The position numbers and the translations under genes were made by a program. The notes under the pieces are model-generated. The model had not been told where the DNA came from. It did no database searches and worked only from the letters and a program-made list of their open reading frames with translations. DNA of 64,000 nt, taken from contig CM057453.1 in the NCBI GenBank assembly GCA_016271365.2, positions 501,555,001 to 501,619,000 of the forward strand, given 5' to 3'. Source of the DNA: Neoceratodus forsteri (Eukaryota > Chordata > Ceratodontiformes > Ceratodontidae). How positions within the stretch are numbered: position 1 is the first letter of the stretch; each line of letters starts with the position of its first letter. This document shows positions 44,182 through 54,769 of this stretch, piece by piece.

Positions 44182-45360
44182 GACTTCTCCCAGCATTTTC
44201 CAGCTATGCAGGTATTCAAAGGATACCAAATCAGACACCTTCTGATTGGCAGACTTGGACTGGGGCTCTGGACTGTAGACCAGTCTGACCTTATCAATAC
44301 ACTCAGTAACTTGGCCTGCAAGCCACACGCATTTTCCCCAGACAGTATCAGCTCTCTACCCTGCTATCTATCTCAAAATTCAAGGCAAATCCAAGTATTG
44401 GTCTGCCCAGTTCCCTAACAAGGAGCTTTGTTGGGCTAAAATATGGCAAGCAGTATACTCCTAGTCTTCTAATGACAAGCTTTGTATTATGCAATTTTAC
44501 ATATTGCATAATATTTACTTTACCCCCACCAGGCTCGCAGACATGGGCAGAATACAGGACTCGAAGTGTAATAGGTGTGGCAAAGATGATGGTACATTAC
44601 TCCATGTTCTCAGGGACTGCCCCATGATCATGCCTTTGTGGAATGAAATCCGGGCCAAAGTAGACCCCCTGCTAGGCTCGGACTCGCTATTTACACCAGA
44701 AATCTGTATATTGGGAGACTATTTCCAAGTCTCACTCAGAGAAAGGAGGTTTGGTATGTCCCTTATTTCACACTCAGTAAAAAGACTGGTAATGAGACAC
44801 TGGAAAGAGCCCACTATTATATCCTATTCTGAATGGCTAAATGAGTTGTTATCTAATATAAGACTAGAAAGGGTGTTAGTGAGTCTAAGGCATAACTCTC
44901 ATAGTTTTAATAAGAAATGGGGCAAACTTAAAACATTGTACTCCATCCCTGGGAAGTTGATTCCAGTACTTCAGGAAACAGTATTCTTCCTAAAAAGCAG
45001 TAGCCAGTATTAGCAAGATTACATCACCTGGGTCTGCAAACCAGAACCAAATGAAGGCTATCCATGGGACTACAAGGAGTGGGATGGAAGTCCTTAGTAT
45101 AAATTTATTCTTCCCAGTTCGGTAACCCCAGAAGATCCTGTAAGGGACAGGAGGGGGAGGGAGGGAGGAGGGGTTATTGGGGAAATAATGGGAGGGGGTA
45201 TATGAGGGGAGAGGTTATTAGTAGAATTTACAATATAAATGAGCCGATGTACCCTTAAGGTTAAATACTTCTTGTATCATCAGTATACATCAATATGTTC
45301 TATAGCCATGTGTGCCAGGACATGAAAATAAAATTTCAATAAAGTATATTGAATTTAAAA
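44182..45360 (+). mobile_element. L1 3' end fragment nested in Tx1-C ORF1
   Basis: Flanked by AGGAATTGGGTCA (44169-44181) and AGGAATTGGATCA (45361-45373), a 13-bp TSD with one mismatch. It contains the ORF2 C-terminus (44489-45013) and a 3' UTR ending AATAAAATTTCAATAAAG then A-rich sequence. Typical 5'-truncated L1 insertion made by target-primed reverse transcription. Confidence 0.85.
44489..45013 (+). pseudogene. L1 ORF2 C-terminal domain (174 codons)
   Basis: Reads TPTRLADMGRIQDSKCNRCG, then GTLLHVLRDCPMIMPLWNEI, the conserved L1 C-terminal CCHC region (Cys-x2-Cys ... His-x4-Cys; 'C.RCG...GT..H..W.CP.I..FW'). The remainder (SLISHSVKRLVMRHWKEP) matches the L1 ORF2 tail. Open to the natural-looking end SSSQY*. 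It lacks EN and RT. Confidence 0.75.
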
Positions 45361-46095
45361 AGGAATTGGATCACACTAGTGGCCACTATGAAAATTAACA
45401 AAAATGTAATTTGTGTGACACCCAGGGACACTCCTATCAGAGTTGCAGGTGGGCAACCCACAACAAAGCTGATCCTACAGTAGAGGCCGAACAGCGTTTA
45501 ACAGTAGCACTTGCACAAAGAGCTACATTCTCCACAGTACACCTGTTTTTGCTCAGGCATCTGAGACCCCTACACAGCCCAGTATAGTGCAGGTTCAGAG
45601 CTCTACAACCCAGGCCCAAGTAGAGGAAATTTCAATTGAGTTACCCCCAAGAACTGGCAGAGAATGTAGAAGATCCCACCCACACTTCTCCTACAGAATC
45701 TACTTCTACTGAGCCCACAGCTATGCCTCTCCCCCCCAAACCTACAAAAAAAGGCAAAAGGATCATGGAGACACACCGTAGCCAGGCCCGGAGGCAACCT
45801 GCCTCCAATGTTCCTAAAACAATGAAGGCCTCTTTAACCAACAGATATGAGGCCCTTCAGAACACTTCTGAAGTCTCAGATGTAGATTCAGAAAACTCTA
45901 TTTGTGGTCTTCGCAATCAGACCTTACCTCAGATCAAGAGGCTAGTGATCCTGACCCTCAGACTTCTGCTGCTAAACACATTTTCACTACAAACAAATCA
46001 GGGACCCAGAAGAAGCTTAGGTATTCCAGGAGACAAAGAAATAAACCACCTTGACATCTTTCTAGGAATAGCCTCAAAGCCCCTTATCCCATCTA

Positions 46096-46640
46096 ATGGA
46101 ACCTTCACTGTCCCTCTGCACTATTAATGGAAATAGCATCAGGAGGTGCAGGAAGAGGCAGGCAGTATTTTCTAACCTACTTTCTAGTTCCTCAGAAATT
46201 TTATTCTTGCAAGATACCAGATTACATACCATCAAAGAAGTTAGCATTGCTACTAAAGCCTGGTACACTGACCCGTCTTACTGGTCAACTGGAACAGATA
46301 CCTGTTCAGGGGTGGGAATTCTTTTTAAGAATTCTGTTTCTTTTCAACTGATTAAATTAATAGATCTCCTTCCTGCGAGGGCTTTAATACTAGATACAAA
46401 AATTAAAAATAAATTTTACAAATGAATAAACATCTATGCACCCCAAACAAAGGCAGACTGAATTGCATTCTTTAAGCCCATACAGCCATATCTCTTTTCC
46501 TTTCATTCTGTTATTCTGGGAGAAGACTTTAACTGTGGCCTAGCCCTAAAGACAGGGGCTGACAAGCACAAACTAAACAAATTCTTGTAGAGCCACTGTG
46601 GCTGCAAATGCCATTAACTTGATAAGGGTGTTTGATGGGT
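46096..46640 (+). pseudogene. Tx1-C ORF2 endonuclease domain
   Basis: Starts LSLCTINGNSIRRCRKRQ and contains EILFLQDTRLHT (46196-46230; the usual QET is QDT), YWSTGTDTCSGVGILF, LLPARALILDTKI, then after a stop NIYAPQ and ILGEDFNCGL (46515-46545, corresponding to GGDFN). This is the APE endonuclease that nicks target DNA. It terminates before RT, where other repeats begin. Confidence 0.7.
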
Positions 46641-46659
46641 TTAAACATAAACATGAACT

Positions 46660-46880
46660 GCATTTAGTAAGCCCTACGATACCATTCCATGTATGACTTG
46701 CAAACAAGCTGGGCAGCCTGGGAGTGGGTCACAAGGTGGTAAACTGGGTTAGGAACTGGTTGAATGATAGAAGATGGAGAGTCATGGTAAATGGTGCTCA
46801 GTCAAAGGAAAGGAGTGTGACCAGCAGGGTGCCACAGAGATCAGTCCTGGGCCCAGTCCTATTTTATGTCTTCACAAATT
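46660..46880 (+). mobile_element. CR1 RT sliver
   Basis: 220 bp reading KLGSLGVGHKVVNWVRNWLN, then RVMVNGAQSKERSVTSRVPQ and SVLGPVLFYVF, the CR1 RT segment between motifs A and B (GVPQGSVLGP). Its two ends coincide with the end of Tx1-C and the start of the minus-strand L1. Only this internal piece is present, as expected after deletion or rearrangement. Confidence 0.75.
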
Positions 46881-46884
46881 AAGG

Positions 46885-49800
46885 AGACTGCAGTGGGGAG
46901 CCCAAGGACCCAATCTCCAAAAGTGAGGGGGCTAAGAACACCCGTCACCTCCCAGACTGCTGACTGCATATCTCCCCAGAAGGTGGAAAGAGCTGGGCAG
47001 CCCCAAAAGATATGCCAGTGGCTCCCCTCTTCTCCACATTTCCTCCAGCATTACATTCCACTATCCGTGTAACAGTGTGTGATCAGGGGAATCTGGAAAT
47101 ACCGAATGAGAACTTTCCACCAAAACTCCCGCCATACTGGGGAAGAGGTCACCTTCCAACCAAGTTTTAACCTATGGTTCCAGTCAGAATGTCCTATGGT
47201 CACATTTGCCTCCATCTCCCAAGCAGCTCTGTACTTGTTTAGGGGGCTTCCCCCCAGTTCCATCAACAGCTTGTAAAGGCATGATATACAGTATGTTTGA
47301 GTTTAGCTGAAACTGTAACTACCCCATATAAAAAGTTTTCCCAACCAATGTAAGGTCTTATCAGGTCCCCAAGGTGATCAGCAGAGTGTATAAAATGTTG
47401 GACCTGCATGAATCTTAAGAATTCCACATTACCTCAACCAAGCTTGTCCTTTGCTCTCTGAAATGAAATTCATCATCCATTTTCTATTAGCTGGGTGAAT
47501 CTGGTGATCCCCTGTGCCTCCCACCTCACAAACCCTAGGTCCAATGTCAGGGGGAAGAAGTCTGCTTCAAACCTGATGAGGGACAGAGGGCCTACTCCAT
47601 CTTGGGTAGCAGTCAGTTTCCGAGCTTTGGATAGAATATACATGTGCTGTTTTACCCATCTGTTCTTAATAAGATGAAGATATTCCGGGGTCACTGAGGT
47701 TAAGGCCAGAGTGTAGAGTGGTCTACCTTCTGGTAGTTCATTCTCCGTCTCATACCATCTTGATTCAACCCTTTGTTTAGCCCAGAATAGTACCGTCCCC
47801 ATCTGTGCCGCGCTATAATACAACTGGAAGTCAGGTAGGGCCAGCCCTTCCCCTCCCTTCCCCTCCCTGGGAAGATGTAAATACTGTCTGGCTATTCTGA
47901 GTTTTTTATATTGCCATATGAATCTCTAAGTTCCCCTAATTAATTTATTCCAAAAAGAGACTGATAATTTTATGGGAAGGCACTGGAACAAGAAGAGAAT
48001 CCTGGGTAAAATGTTCATTTTAATTACTGAGATCCATCTCACCAAAGTGAGTGGTAGATATCGCCATCTGGCCAGATCCTTCTCTATAATCTCCCAGAGC
48101 CTCTCATAGTTCAGCGTAAAAAGCCTCAACAGGTCATTTGAGACGTGTATGCCTAAGTATCTGATCTGACCCCCAGGGGTCCAATCGAAAGGAAATTCCT
48201 CCTTGAATCTCTGAGGGATCTGGCCGCTCAACACCAAGGCCTCTGACTTGGAGAAGTTAATCTTATAGCCTGAAATCTCCCCGAAGGACTGTAACACCCC
48301 ACACAGTTTGGGCCCAGAGTCCTCCAGAGAGGACAAAAAGAAAAGGGAGTCATCTGCATATAGTGAAAGTTTATGCTCCAGGCCACTCACCATGACCCCA
48401 GATATTCCCAAATCCTGTCTAATTTTTATCGCCAGAGGTTCAAGACATAGGGCGAACAAGAGTGGGAATAAAGGACAACCCTGGCATGTTCCTCTGGTCA
48501 ACGGAAAAAATGTGGCGCTCATACCATTCACCCTTACTAAAGCCCTGGGACTCCGGTATAGTTGGGAGATAGTGTGCAAAAATTTGGGGTCGATTTTAAC
48601 TTTTTCCATGGATACTTTTAAAAATTGCCAATTCTCCCTATCAAATGCCTTCTCTGCATCCATGGATATGGCTATTTGGAATTTTTCCATCTTATCCGGG
48701 GAGGACACAATATTGAGTAGACATCTGATAATGTCTGACAAAAACCTACCAGAAATAAAGCCGGTTTGGTCCTCATGTATCAAGGTGGAGATATTGTACT
48801 CTATCTGCTAAAAGGCAAGTGAACAGTTTCAGGCTACATTTAATGAAGAAATGGGCCTATAGGAGCCACATTCTCGAGGGTCTTTGCCCTCCTTATGTAT
48901 GACAGAAATATGCACCAGTTGCCAGGAAGGTGGTATCTCCTCTCCCTCCATGATCTCCTGACAAACTAATAATAAAAAGAGGGGAAAAGGAGGTCTGCAA
49001 ACATTTTTAAAAATTCAGAGGGATACCCGTCTGGGCTGGGGGATTTGCCATTCTTTAATTTAGCTATCTGGGTTTGTAACTCTAAACGAGTTATTGGTCC
49101 ATCCAGTTGGTTTGAAGCAGACTGGGATAATGATCTCAGGTCCATATCTTCAAAAAACTGAGTAAGCTTCCTGTCATAGTCTGGGATGGTTTCCTGAGAA
49201 TACAAAGATTTGTAAAAATCTGCGAATGCTCTACTAATGTCCGTTGGATGACTAAGAGTCTCCCCCCTCCTCTCTGGGTCCCTCAACTGAGTGATCACTC
49301 GACTGACTCGTTGTTGTCTCAGGGTAGCTGCTAGTAACTTCCCCTCTCTGTTGCCATTTTCATAATAGCTTTGTCGTCCCTCCTGTGAGTTGCTTCTGTC
49401 TGGGTAGTGAGCAGTTTTTCCAGGGCTAAACGTTTCTCTGCCAAGAGATTTTTCATCTGGCTGTTTAAAGAGATTTTATGTTGAAACTCCAGGGCCACTA
49501 ATTCTGCTTCCAATTCTACCCTCCTTTGTTCCCTGCATTTTTTTTATCCATAGAGGAATAACCTATGCTGATTCCTCACAGGACTGCTTTCAAGGCATCC
49601 CATCTGACTGCATGAGAGACCACACCCACAGGGTTGTTTTGTTCATATGTTTTGGTTGTCGCCACCACCAGATTTTTAAATTCCTGGTCATTTAATAGAG
49701 CTATATTTAGTCTCCAATGAGAATTTCTGACTGGTGGAGCCAGTTCCAATTTCGGTTGGATAGAGGCGTGGTCCGATAAGGTGAGAATATCTATTCAACA

Positions 49801-50465
49801 AGAGGACACTGCATGTAACCACTCCTCCATCAGGAAAAAAAAATCTATCCTGGTATAGAATTTATGTCTGTTGGAAAAGTGGGAGTAGTCTCTCTGCTGC
49901 CCATTTACCCTCTGCCAAACTTCCGCCAGACCCAGATTCTGTGTCATGCAAAGTAATGTATGCCCTGCCAATCCTACCTTAGGCCTTGAGGAGTCTCCCC
50001 GTCTATCCAAAGTTGGGGACAGAATCGTGTTGAAATCCCCTCCCAACACACAACTGGTCAGAGACCTGGAGTACGTTCATGAAAAACCTCCTAAAAAAGG
50101 AGGCAGCTTCCCTGTCTTCGTTTGGGGAAGAGACAAGCAATTGTGCAGGGTATATCATGAAAATATGCCTGAACTATAATATATCGCCCCTCTGGGTCTG
50201 TTGAAACCATATCTACTTGTATGGAACAGGTCTTATGAATAAGAATGGCTATGCCTCTACGGTGTGGATGTGCCCGATAAGAAGAGGCATAAACTTTGCT
50301 CACCCATCTACAGTACAATCTCTGGGGTTCCTGGTCCATTAGGTGGGTCTCCTGGAGCAAGGCAATTTGGGTTCCCATCCTGCTCAACTCCTGAAGTAGC
50401 CTGGCTCACTTTACAGGACCATTAAGCCCTCTAACATTGTAAGAGACTACATTTAAATCACCCAT
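46885..50465 (-). pseudogene. L1 ORF2: endonuclease, RT, partial C-terminus
   Basis: Starts MGDLNVVSYNVRGLN (50465). The endonuclease continues in 50091-50387 (QIALLQETHL, RRGIAILIH) and 49795-50049 (LGGDFNTILSP, KFYTRIDFFF). The linker is at 49331-49513. RT: 48966-49298 (KNGKSPSPDGYPSEF) and 47926-48783 (palm). The C-terminal region is at 47473-47823 and 47051-47266, ending near the zinc domain at 46890. At least six frame breaks. It encodes target-site nicking and cDNA synthesis in intact relatives. Confidence 0.8.
47926..48783 (-). CDS. L1 RT palm open segment (285 codons)
   Basis: Contains DQTGFISGR (about residue 5), ISMDAEKAFDRENW (about 38, motif A, catalytic Asp), LTRGTCQGCPLFPLLF (about 95, motif B; the usual RGTRQGCPLSPLLF has a Cys for Arg), LSLYADDSLFFLS (about 140, motif C YADD) and INFSKSEALVLSG (about 172, motif D). 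All catalytic aspartates are present over this segment. Upstream fingers and downstream domains are in other frames, so it is an open fragment. Confidence 0.7.
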   Translation of the reverse strand: MIHEDQTGFISGRFLSDIIRCLLNIVSSPDKMEKFQIAISMDAEKAFDRENWQFLKVSMEKVKIDPKFLHTISQLYRSPRALVRVNGMSATFFPLTRGTCQGCPLFPLLFALCLEPLAIKIRQDLGISGVMVSGLEHKLSLYADDSLFFLSSLEDSGPKLCGVLQSFGEISGYKINFSKSEALVLSGQIPQRFKEEFPFDWTPGGQIRYLGIHVSNDLLRLFTLNYERLWEIIEKDLARWRYLPLTLVRWISVIKMNILPRILFLFQCLPIKLSVSFWNKLIRGT

Positions 50466-51259
50466 ATTTACCACTGTGTTTAAAATTCCCAATTGGCTTC
50501 CAAATGCCCTTCCAATGGGCCAACCAGGCCCTCCAGGGGGCTGAGCAGGAGGGGAAGACATGCAGCCAATGTGAACAGTATTCAAAGCAACAATTACCAT
50601 AATAATAACTTTAAAACATCGAACTATTAAACTTAAGTCAACACTGACAAAAAAGATAACAAGAAACCAGCTTTGTATAAACCAGAGCTGAATTCTGTAG
50701 AATTGCTTCAATAGTGCCACACTTAACATTCCATGGATTGGATGGTTGACAGTGAAGGGAAGTGCTGGATTCAATTCCGCACTGCGTCGCCTGGTCTCAT
50801 CCCAGAGGCCATCAGACAACTTGTGTGGTGTCACGCTTACCATGCTCTAGGCATCGCACCACTAACTCCATGAATTACCTTGCTTAGTGTGGAGGGCTTG
50901 TCCTCTGTAAGTAATTGATTATTACTTTTTTCTGTATCCTCCCTTCCCCACTTTATTGCCATAAGCTTCCCTTAGTAAAATAAGGCCCCTGTGCAAAAAG
51001 TACTGATGAAATGCCTATAACCCAATGATGGGGTCTAGTTCGAAAGGAAAGGTTCCCCTTAACAAATTTCTGTGGGAGAGGAATGCTCCCCATACTGCCC
51101 AATCCTCTGAATTAAACTTGTATCTCAACATAAATTTGACTTACCGAACCTGAATGTATGAGTTCGGCAGCCCTAGATGACAGCGTGGGGTATCCCCCCA
51201 GCCCGCCCAGCCAGTCACCTAGTTTCAGCACAAATTAATGCACATGAGATCAATATTCA
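50466..51259 (-). other. L1 inter-ORF region
   Basis: About 790 bp between the ORF1 stop and the ORF2 start. A minus-strand open frame from 50843 runs in phase into the ORF2 start, so ORF2 could be entered by reinitiation or internal initiation. No other feature seen. Confidence 0.5.
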
Positions 51260-51595
51260 TTAAGTATGTTCATTGTTTTCCTCCACAGATAGAGAATTGC
51301 CGCTCTGGTTCTTTTTCAGGGCGCCCTCTCTGTCTCTCTTAGTTACCCTCGCGGCGGCTTGTAGCTTCTGCCAGGGACCTGAATTTGTGGCTGTAGGACC
51401 CTGTGAGGTTTTCCTCCCACCAGTGCTGGATGCAGGTTGCCATTGCCTTTGTTCTATATCCTTGATCTGGGAAAGGCTGATTAGATCATCTATGGAGACA
51501 TTCAGTGTGGCTAAATACTTCTTCGCTTCTGCAGCCGATTCAAAAATCCTCACCCCTCTGTCAGACGTGATCCTCAGTTTGGCTGGGGAAGTCAA
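51260..51595 (-). pseudogene. L1 ORF1p C-terminal domain after frameshift
   Basis: Frame starts MTSPAKLRITSDRGVRIFES and includes AAEAKKYLATL, matching the L1 ORF1 C-terminal domain ('..yPAkLrI...g....F.....a..fl..L'), followed by a basic tail (RVTKRDREGALKKNQSG). It overlaps the upstream frame by about 35 bp, which localises the frameshift. Confidence 0.65.
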
Positions 51596-52376
51596 TGCAT
51601 GCTTTCAAGCCCCTAGCCCTGAGCTCTTTTACCACTGGGAACCATAACTTTCTTCTGGCCATAGTCGTGGAGGCATAGTCCGGTTCAATAAAGAGTTGTG
51701 TGTCTCCAAAGACTATTTCTTTTTGCGCCCAGGCCTTGTGAAGTATCATTTCTTTGATGCAGTAGTCCATAAAGGCAATGATTAGTGAATGGGGCCTGGC
51801 TTTTGGATCCTTAGGCGGGGATACAAGGGCGCGGTGGGCCCTGATAATATTTAATGGCGTGTCCTTGTCGATACTCAGGAGCTCTTTTAGTAGGCTCTCC
51901 ATAAATTCAGCGGTGTTCCCTGTTTCAGTATGTTCTGGCAGCCCATGTATTCTTATATTGACTTGCCTTGATTGGTTTTCAAGATCCTCTATCTCGTTGA
52001 GAAGGAACTGAGAGTGATCGTGGAGCTGAAGTATGGCCACATTGTGGAGCTGCACAGTATAAGATTGCGCAGACAGGGCCTCCTCTACATCGTGCAACTG
52101 CTGCTCGTGTTGGAACAATTTACTTTTGTTATCCGCGATCTCCCTTAGGATGGCATCCAGTGTTTGGGTGAGGCGATGTAGCTCCCTGCATAGTTGCCGT
52201 GAGGTGATCATAACCTCCTTTTCCTCCTCACAGGTGCTTCCCTCCGACTCTTCCTCCGCGGTTTCTGGAGACCTAGGCTGCGGCATGGCTTTGTTCGGGC
52301 CCTTTGGGTATAAATGCAGTTTTTGTTGTTTGAGGCCACCTCCCGCCCCCGATCTTGACTTCAGTCTGCTCACCAT
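51561..52376 (-). CDS. L1 ORF1p-like protein, N-terminal and central part (271 codons)
   Basis: MVSRLKSRSGAGGG start, then acidic linker, a long coiled coil (RQLCRELHRLTQTLDAILRE through IEDLENQSRQVNIRI, residues about 60-145), and the RRM-like core beginning VNIRIHGLPEHTE (about 138) with LNIIRAHRAL (about 178), RPHSLIIAFMDY (about 196) and IEPDYASTTMARRK (about 232). This is the layout of L1 ORF1p, a trimeric RNA chaperone. The C-terminal domain continues in another frame (51260-51595), so a frameshift near 51570 truncates it. Confidence 0.75.
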   Translation of the reverse strand: MVSRLKSRSGAGGGLKQQKLHLYPKGPNKAMPQPRSPETAEEESEGSTCEEEKEVMITSRQLCRELHRLTQTLDAILREIADNKSKLFQHEQQLHDVEEALSAQSYTVQLHNVAILQLHDHSQFLLNEIEDLENQSRQVNIRIHGLPEHTETGNTAEFMESLLKELLSIDKDTPLNIIRAHRALVSPPKDPKARPHSLIIAFMDYCIKEMILHKAWAQKEIVFGDTQLFIEPDYASTTMARRKLWFPVVKELRARGLKACIDFPSQTEDHV

Positions 52377-52520
52377 TGTTTCAGGCAGGATCCAGTTGGG
52401 TAGAGCTGTAAAATGTCTTCTTGTTGGAAGCTAATTTTAAGATTTAGATTCATGGGTAGTGGGAGCTCTGTAGTAGCGCTACCGCATGGCTCGGTGACGT
52501 CACTGGAAGTCTACTGTATC

Positions 52521-53091
52521 CCCTTTAATATTAATATACTTAAATTTTTTTTTGTTTAGGCTATTGATGTAACTGCACAATTGCTTGTTGTAGCTTTTGT
52601 CTGCATTTGTTGCATTTGAGTTCCATTTTCTTTTTGAAATGGTTACTTTTGTGTTTATGTTTCTTCAAAAATGTTTCATATTCTGACCATGTGGTTATGT
52701 CATGGCTTTTGTTTTCAGATATTTTATTGCATGTTTAGCTTTTTTTTGTTAGTTGCTGTTGTTGTTGTCACTTTCTTCACATCCTCATTTAGCCATCTTG
52801 CTTGACATTATTTGTTATTATATTCCTTGATCCTTTAAATGTAAACTATTGCAAATGATAATATGTTGCCCTAAGCAAGTAAGATCAACCAGCATGGCTA
52901 TCAAACAATGAATTGACACCTCTGTATGAATGGGGAAGGGGATAACAGCAAAACAAGTTTCTCAGTTTGTAAATGGTTGTAAATTAAGCACCGAAACGAA
53001 GCACAGAAAGATCACTATAGCAGAGGTTTCAGCCTGCAAAAAAAAAAGGCACTACTGTGGATAGCTCAGTTAAAGGAAAACTACATGATAG

Positions 53092-53092
<1 letters not shown>
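52521..53092. other. AT-rich stretch and locus repeat left of CR1-3
   Basis: No gene. 52985-53060 (AAGCAC-GAAA, AGAGGTTTCAGCCTGCAAAA, GGCACTACTGTGGATAGCTC) resembles 61004-61045 and 61060-61140, so related units lie on both sides of the CR1 insertion. Confidence 0.5.
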
Positions 53093-53136
<44 letters not shown>

Positions 53137-53208
53137 GATTTAATTGCTTCTGTCTTGCATAGAAGACAGTGCTTGTAGACAAATCTAATCATTTCGCCGT
53201 TATAATAC
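53093..53208. repeat. (TG)n plus 70-bp unit, left copy
   Basis: A (TG)n tract of about 43 bp (53093-53136) then a unit containing TTGATTTAATTGCTTCTGTC, GAAGACAGTGCTTGTAGAC and AAATCTAATCATTT. Two further copies lie at 60575-60683 and 60690-60790, on the other side of CR1-3. Confidence 0.8.
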
Positions 53209-54059
53209 TGGACTGGGCTTGGAGGTTTGGGGGTTGCTCAGTGTGCCACCAGCTGGCACAGCTCAGGGAGAAGGTTGGCAAAATCAGGAGGCAGATGGGG
53301 CTTGAGGGGAGCACGGGGGCAGATCGGAGGGGTAGGGTGCAAGGAGGTGACTGTGTGACAACATCAGGTGCTGGGGCCTCCCACATTGGGGGGGAGTAAA
53401 AGGGGGGCTCATGTTAGGGGTGGACTGAGGGGGGATACTCAGGAGACCCATGGGGACCCTGGCAGGGGGGCCCAAAGAGTGATGATGTCTAAAGCAGCAG
53501 GCAGGCATCCGGGGGTGTCAGGAAAGAACCGGGATGGGTGGATGGGGGGGCAATGGGGACTGGTCTAAAGCTCACAAATCATTTTACCTCTCTAAGGCTG
53601 GTAGAGGAGGAGGCAAGTGTAGATGAGGAGGAAGTGTTCGGAAGAATGCAGCCAGGGCGGGGGCAGAGGCAGGGACCAGATAAGGGAGCATCGGGGAACC
53701 CGGACAGGCTGAGGGACAGGAGGTGGGGGCAAAAAGGAGAAGGGCCAGCTGAATAAGGAGGAGGCTGTGGGTATGGACCAAGGAGGTAAGACAGGTAGGG
53801 AGGATCGGACCGAAAATGGGACGATAGTGAGCAGGAAACAAATAAGGCAAAGGGTTAGGGAGGATGGCTCAGTCAAGGGTGGGGACAGAAATACAGAGAA
53901 AGATATCGGGGGATGATGATGCCAGGACTGGTGCAGAGGGGGGGACAGCAAAAATAGAGAGGGGGCTACCTTCGACACCCAGATTGTGGGAGGCAAGAGG
54001 AGCCACTTGAGGGGAGAGAGACCGGGAAAATGGGAAACCAGCAGGGTGAGCATGGAGGC

Positions 54060-54540
54060 AAGGGGGAGGTTACAGTACTACTGTTGGGGGACTCTTTGAT
54101 AAGAGGTATCCAGTGGGAGGAACAGGGGGAGGTTAAAACCTGCCCGATAAAAAACGAATGCCGCTTAGGCCTGACAATTTGGGGCAAAGCATGAGTGTAT
54201 TCACTGGCAAATGAATGTAGAGTACCAGAACATACTAGTGCACCTGGGTACAAATGACATAAATGGAAATAGTAATTTGGAGATACAAGCAAGGTTTCGG
54301 GAGTTGGCTAGTGTATACCTATCCACAGGTTGTACGATCTCCTTCTTGGAAATCCTGCTGGTGCCAAGGGCTAGTGGGGAGAACAAGCAGAAGATCAGGG
54401 AGATAAATCAGTGGCTATGGGAGTGGTGTGAGGAAAGGGGGTATGGCCTTGTGGGGGACCGGGGGGCAACCTGGGAGGATAAGGGGCTGTATGCTAGGGA
54501 CAGGCTCCACCTTAATTGGAGGGGAGGGAAATCCTAAAGC
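54060..54540 (+). pseudogene. CR1-3 ORF1 with SGNH/GDSL esterase domain
   Basis: LLLGDSLIRGIQW (54075-54112) is block I with the nucleophile Ser. The frame 54211-54537 carries NILVHLGTNDINGN (block III, GTND, about residues 7-20) and ARDRLHLNWRG (block V, Asp-x2-His, about 93-104). This is the catalytic set of the SGNH esterase known in CR1 ORF1 proteins. A frame break between 54112 and 54211 separates block I. Upstream 53209-54060 is low-complexity G-rich CR1 5' sequence in which I see no clear domain. Confidence 0.7.
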
Positions 54541-54769
54541 TGAAACATGCTGGGTTCATTAGTGAAAGGTGGGGTTTAAACTTGTGAAGGGGGAGGGACC
54601 AAAGAAGGGACTGATCTGGGGGGTACGATAAAGGAGGGACATGGCCTCAAATCCCTTAGGGGGTTGGAAGAACACGGTAGTGGGCCAACAGGAAGAACAA
54701 AGGAACTGCTGTCCAGGAGCTCAAGGGGGGAAGAGAGGAAGGGAAAGGGGTGGAGTGTAGTCTTGACAA

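Larger units (their letters stand above)
42588..46090 (+). pseudogene. Tx1-C ORF1, split by an L1 insertion
   Basis: Pieces: 42701-42964 (KKLLIEEEQRFQRRKRQL, coiled-coil-like), 43252-43698, and 43811-44245 (IPLTKPAYKTITVLLRN, VTDLVYWLKQKCMV, GGWKVKVML), the block conserved with Tx1-A 18018-18284. Zinc knuckle 1 is at about 44107 (CCSSSHLSSIC, altered). Knuckle 2 is split by the L1 insertion at 44181/45361. Knuckle 3 (CNLCDTQGHSYQSC) is at 45408-45450. The C-terminal frame 45636-46127 is Thr/Pro-rich. A small frameshift also lies near 43700. Nucleic-acid-binding ORF1p, inactive. Confidence 0.7.
42381..46660 (+). mobile_element. Tx1-type L1 LINE (Tx1-C), 5' part, with nested L1
   Basis: The 5' end shows GAAATT then a hairpin (arms CCCCTA and TACAGGGG, 42387-42406), as in Tx1-A and Tx1-B. 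ORF1 starts at ATG 42588, and the endonuclease domain runs to about 46640. RT and the 3' half are missing: a CR1 sliver and then an oppositely oriented L1 follow. An L1 3' fragment splits ORF1. Confidence 0.7.
46880..52520 (-). mobile_element. L1 LINE, near complete, lacking the 3' end
   Basis: 5' end near 52520 (GC-rich, CGGTGACGTCACTGG at 52491-52505, a CRE-like site in the 5' UTR). ORF1 is at 51260-52376, the inter-ORF region at 50470-51260, and ORF2 at 46885-50465 with EN, RT and part of the C-terminal zinc region. The sequence stops at about 46880 against a CR1 sliver. Less decayed than its neighbours: ORF1 has one frameshift and the RT palm is open over 285 codons. Confidence 0.8.

Noticed and set aside
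52485..52510. CRE-like TGACGTCA as a host promoter
   Set aside because: It lies at the 5' end of the minus-strand L1, so it is more simply part of the L1 5' UTR.
53169..54060. Several 65-153 codon frames on both strands
   Set aside because: They come from G-rich, stop-poor CR1 5' sequence. None shows a conserved motif, and complementary-strand frames overlap each other.
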